IMG/VR virus record: IMGVR_UViG_3300048592_000644
Span: 1 to 54,668 of that record
Direction: 5' to 3' (one strand)
Length of the DNA: 54,668 nt
Source of the DNA: a virus
Of the stretch, positions 52,984-54,668 are shown in pieces. Position numbers and translations under genes: made by a program. Under the pieces are notes generated by a model. It saw only the letters and a list, made by a program, of their open reading frames with translations. It had not been told where the DNA came from and ran no database searches. The number at the start of each line of letters is the position of its first letter. Within the stretch, counting starts at the first letter, position 1.

Positions 52984-53509
52984 TGTTCACCCCACCTTTA
53001 TCTTGAATATTCAAACTTAATTCAATCTTCATAGAATCCCGTAGCCGGATGGGGAACTCGGCGGCCGGGAACTCGTGGTGAAGGCGATTGACCAGCACTT
53101 CCTCAACCGTTTTTACCGCTAATTGATTAGTGAGGTGAAACAGGCCCCGGCACACAATAGTCGGCCGGGTAAGGCTTGCCCTTTTCGTTACCTCGAAAAC
53201 AGGGGAGGCCATATCAACCCTGATGCCGCTCATGCCTAAAAAATGCAACTGGTAAGGCTCAGGCCGTGCGGCCGATGAAACAACAGTGTTCACTAAGTTA
53301 GGGTTACAAAAGGCAATATCAAAGTTATGCCCCACCCACCCGTCCTTTTGCGGAAAAAGAGTGCTTAACTTGTGCCGGGCGTTGCTTCTTACGTCCTTTT
53401 CGTCGGCCGAATGTAAGGCATGAAGGGAGATGTATAACCTCATACCATATTTTTCCTCTCGACGTGCGGCACTCAGTACCATGCCATAGAGGTTGCGTTC
53501 TTTGCTCAT
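52976..53509 (-). CDS. Hypothetical early protein next to the ClpP-like gene
   Basis: A 177-residue alpha/beta protein (NLYGMVLSAARREEKYGMRL, LFPQKDGWVGHNFDIAFCNP, then TRPTIVCRGLFHLTNQLAVK). The start overlaps the protease stop (ATGA), so the two are coupled. It contains the palindrome at 53002-53015, encoding LNIQ near its C-terminus. No family is recognised. Confidence 0.55.
   Translation of the reverse strand: MSKERNLYGMVLSAARREEKYGMRLYISLHALHSADEKDVRSNARHKLSTLFPQKDGWVGHNFDIAFCNPNLVNTVVSSAARPEPYQLHFLGMSGIRVDMASPVFEVTKRASLTRPTIVCRGLFHLTNQLAVKTVEEVLVNRLHHEFPAAEFPIRLRDSMKIELSLNIQDKGGVNNE
53002..53015. repeat. Dispersed palindrome CTTGAATATTCAAA, copy 10
   Basis: Perfect TTGAATATTCAA core near the 3' end of the 52976-53509 gene, encoding LNIQ in frame. 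Confidence 0.7.
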
Positions 53510-54219
53510 ACTTCATCTCCCCCATAACGTGCCTCACGCGCCTCCATAACACCCCCACCTTTTGCTAAGGGTACATTACTGGCTTGGCGGGGGGGTATCC
53601 CACCAATCACGGTATCCACCATCCCATAGGCCAACGCTTCCCCGCCCGTCAGCCATGTTTCCCGTTCCAGCATATCTGCGATTTTTTCACGGGTAACATT
53701 AGAGCGGAGGGCATACAGGTCAATCGCCTGTTGGTAAACGTACTCAATGACCTTTGTGGTGTCCTTTATCTCCCGATATGTGCCTAAGATTAAGCCTCGT
53801 GGGGGATGGATAAGAAACAAGCTGTTACTGGTGGCAAAACGTTGGTTACAGACCAAATAAATGAGCGTTCCGGCACTTGCCACCAAACCCTCATTAAACG
53901 CCCAAATTTCGTTAGTTGTGAGGCTGTTTAATTCACTGGCAAAAGATAGGGCAATTAACGCCTCTCCCCCGGCCGTGTTGATATGCAGTCTAATGGGGAT
54001 GTCTACGTTCAGTTGGTATTCAGCCTTAAACCGTTCTATGCGGCGGTCGGCCTCAATCAACTCCTTTCGTAAACTCAAAATTGTTTCCGGGGTGATGTCC
54101 TGGTAAAAGAAAATATCAACCCCGCTCCCACCACTTATAGGGGCTGGTGGAGGGGCAATCGGTGAATCAGAATCGTTATTGTGCGGGGGAACTAAACTAC
54201 TTAATTTAGGTAAATTCAT
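53506..54219 (-). CDS. ClpP-like serine protease
   Basis: A 237-residue protein. After a disordered Pro/Ser N-terminus (1-33), residues 35-207 follow the ClpP fold: DIPIRLHINTAGGEALIALS, nucleophile Ser115 in GLVASAGTLIYL, His138 in FLIHPPRG, and LERETWLTGGEALAYGMVD. In ClpP the last motif normally reads ERD with the catalytic Asp; here it is Glu187. The gene lies in the early-type region, not beside the portal, and the capsid gene has its own protease domain, so a role in virion maturation is unlikely. Modification of host Clp function or a weakened protease is possible. Confidence 0.85.
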   Translation of the reverse strand: MNLPKLSSLVPPHNNDSDSPIAPPPAPISGGSGVDIFFYQDITPETILSLRKELIEADRRIERFKAEYQLNVDIPIRLHINTAGGEALIALSFASELNSLTTNEIWAFNEGLVASAGTLIYLVCNQRFATSNSLFLIHPPRGLILGTYREIKDTTKVIEYVYQQAIDLYALRSNVTREKIADMLERETWLTGGEALAYGMVDTVIGGIPPRQASNVPLAKGGGVMEAREARYGGDEV

Positions 54220-54234
54220 TGTGCCTCTTTTGTG

Positions 54235-54654
54235 TTAAATGCTGATGCCTATTCTTGCCTCTGGGTAATCCCGGCAAGCCTGTAAATAACTCTCGACAAA
54301 GCCGATTAACCCTTTATAGGTACTTGCTATGCCAATATCTTTTTGTAAGGGGATAAAGCGGTCTGGGTGTGACTTTAGTTCGTTCAGTGCTTTTTCTAAG
54401 GTTGGTACAAGTTTCTCTGGCCGCCCCCAACCATCCCTTTCATACAAGCCCCATGTGACTTCCTGCAAACCGCTTTCTATGACCATTTCTTTAACGCAGG
54501 GGGTTAGGTGGTGTTGCCATACTCTTCGGCCGGGGGATTTGACATTACTTTCCGGCACAAAAAACGATATACCAAAAAACACAGGTATTCTACGGGGCGG
54601 GGTAGGATTAAATAGGGGCAATTGTTTGGCCTCTGGCAAGGTGTCAGTTTCCAC
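54235..54654 (-). CDS. Hypothetical early protein at the right edge
   Basis: A 139-residue protein starting at GTG 54654 with AGGAG upstream (54661-54665). Near its N-terminus it has RRIPVFFGISFFVPESNVKS, then a helical C-terminal half (LVPTLEKALNELKSHPDRFI). No family is recognised. It is the first gene at the right edge, so its promoter lies outside the window. Confidence 0.6.
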   Translation of the reverse strand: METDTLPEAKQLPLFNPTPPRRIPVFFGISFFVPESNVKSPGRRVWQHHLTPCVKEMVIESGLQEVTWGLYERDGWGRPEKLVPTLEKALNELKSHPDRFIPLQKDIGIASTYKGLIGFVESYLQACRDYPEARIGISI

Positions 54655-54668
54655 AGGTAGCTCCTAAA

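Noticed and set aside
1-54668. The window as a closed circular genome
   Set aside because: Joining the ends would give promoter P1 a poor -10 (TAATTT) and place its start almost on the ribosome site at 54661-54665, unlike P2-P4; replication genes are also missing.
1-54668. The recurrent CGGCCG/CCGGCCGG sequence as a CRISPR or mobile repeat
   Set aside because: Copies are short, irregularly spaced, occur within codons of many genes and have no spacers or flanking conserved sequence; it is a composition signature.

Overview
The window is a large piece of a tailed double-stranded DNA phage genome. It encodes a GpA-type large terminase, a portal, a capsid gene fused to its own protease and scaffold, head-tail connectors, a tail assembly chaperone pair, tail tube proteins and a 1540-residue tape measure. 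No contractile sheath is seen, so a long-tailed siphovirus is inferred, with a tail near 230 nm at about 0.15 nm per tape-measure residue. I see no polymerase, helicase, primase, integrase or tRNA, and a strong promoter reads off the left edge, so the genome probably continues beyond the window. The host cannot be named from the sequence. GC looks to be in the mid-40s percent by eye, yet the hexamer CGGCCG recurs about every 260 bp, a composition signature that probably reflects the host.

Layout (almost everything reads leftward, on the minus strand). 54.65-49.3 kb: early-type region of small, mostly unrecognised genes plus a ClpP-like protease, cut into units by near-consensus sigma70 promoters and intrinsic terminators. 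It ends in a candidate structured RNA and a bidirectional terminator. 49.2-14.9 kb: late operon in the order ParB-like, terminase, portal, GroES, head morphogenesis, protease-scaffold-capsid, connectors, tail chaperones, tube and fibre genes, tape measure, distal tail, membrane proteins, and a double glycoside hydrolase. 14.8-8.1 kb: an operon with two tandem helix-turn-helix proteins, thymidylate synthase and dihydrofolate reductase. 8.0-7.4 kb: one gene with its own strong promoter. 6.3-7.4 kb: the only rightward operon, including a small helix-turn-helix protein. 6.2-0.05 kb: HNH nuclease and a membrane/DNA module (FtsK-like ATPase, transglycosylase-M23 cell-wall hydrolase, membrane coiled-coil protein with a helix-turn-helix-like tail).

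The most interesting signals are: (1) ten perfect copies of the palindrome TTGAAYRTTCAA plus close variants dispersed over the window, one variant lying on the -10 box of a near-perfect promoter that reads into the capsid gene through an intrinsic terminator; (2) early promoters that share a conserved spacer element and initial transcribed sequence; (3) a ribosome-binding-site class GGAGATGC confined to non-late genes, with the exact complement in a candidate structured RNA; (4) twelve tandem helix-turn-helix units in two coupled genes; (5) a tail with three tube paralogs, two carrying lectin-like domains, three YadA-head-like fibre paralogs and a sulfotransferase in the same cluster; (6) the membrane/DNA module at the left end.

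Functional assignments rest on motifs read by eye. No database search was run.
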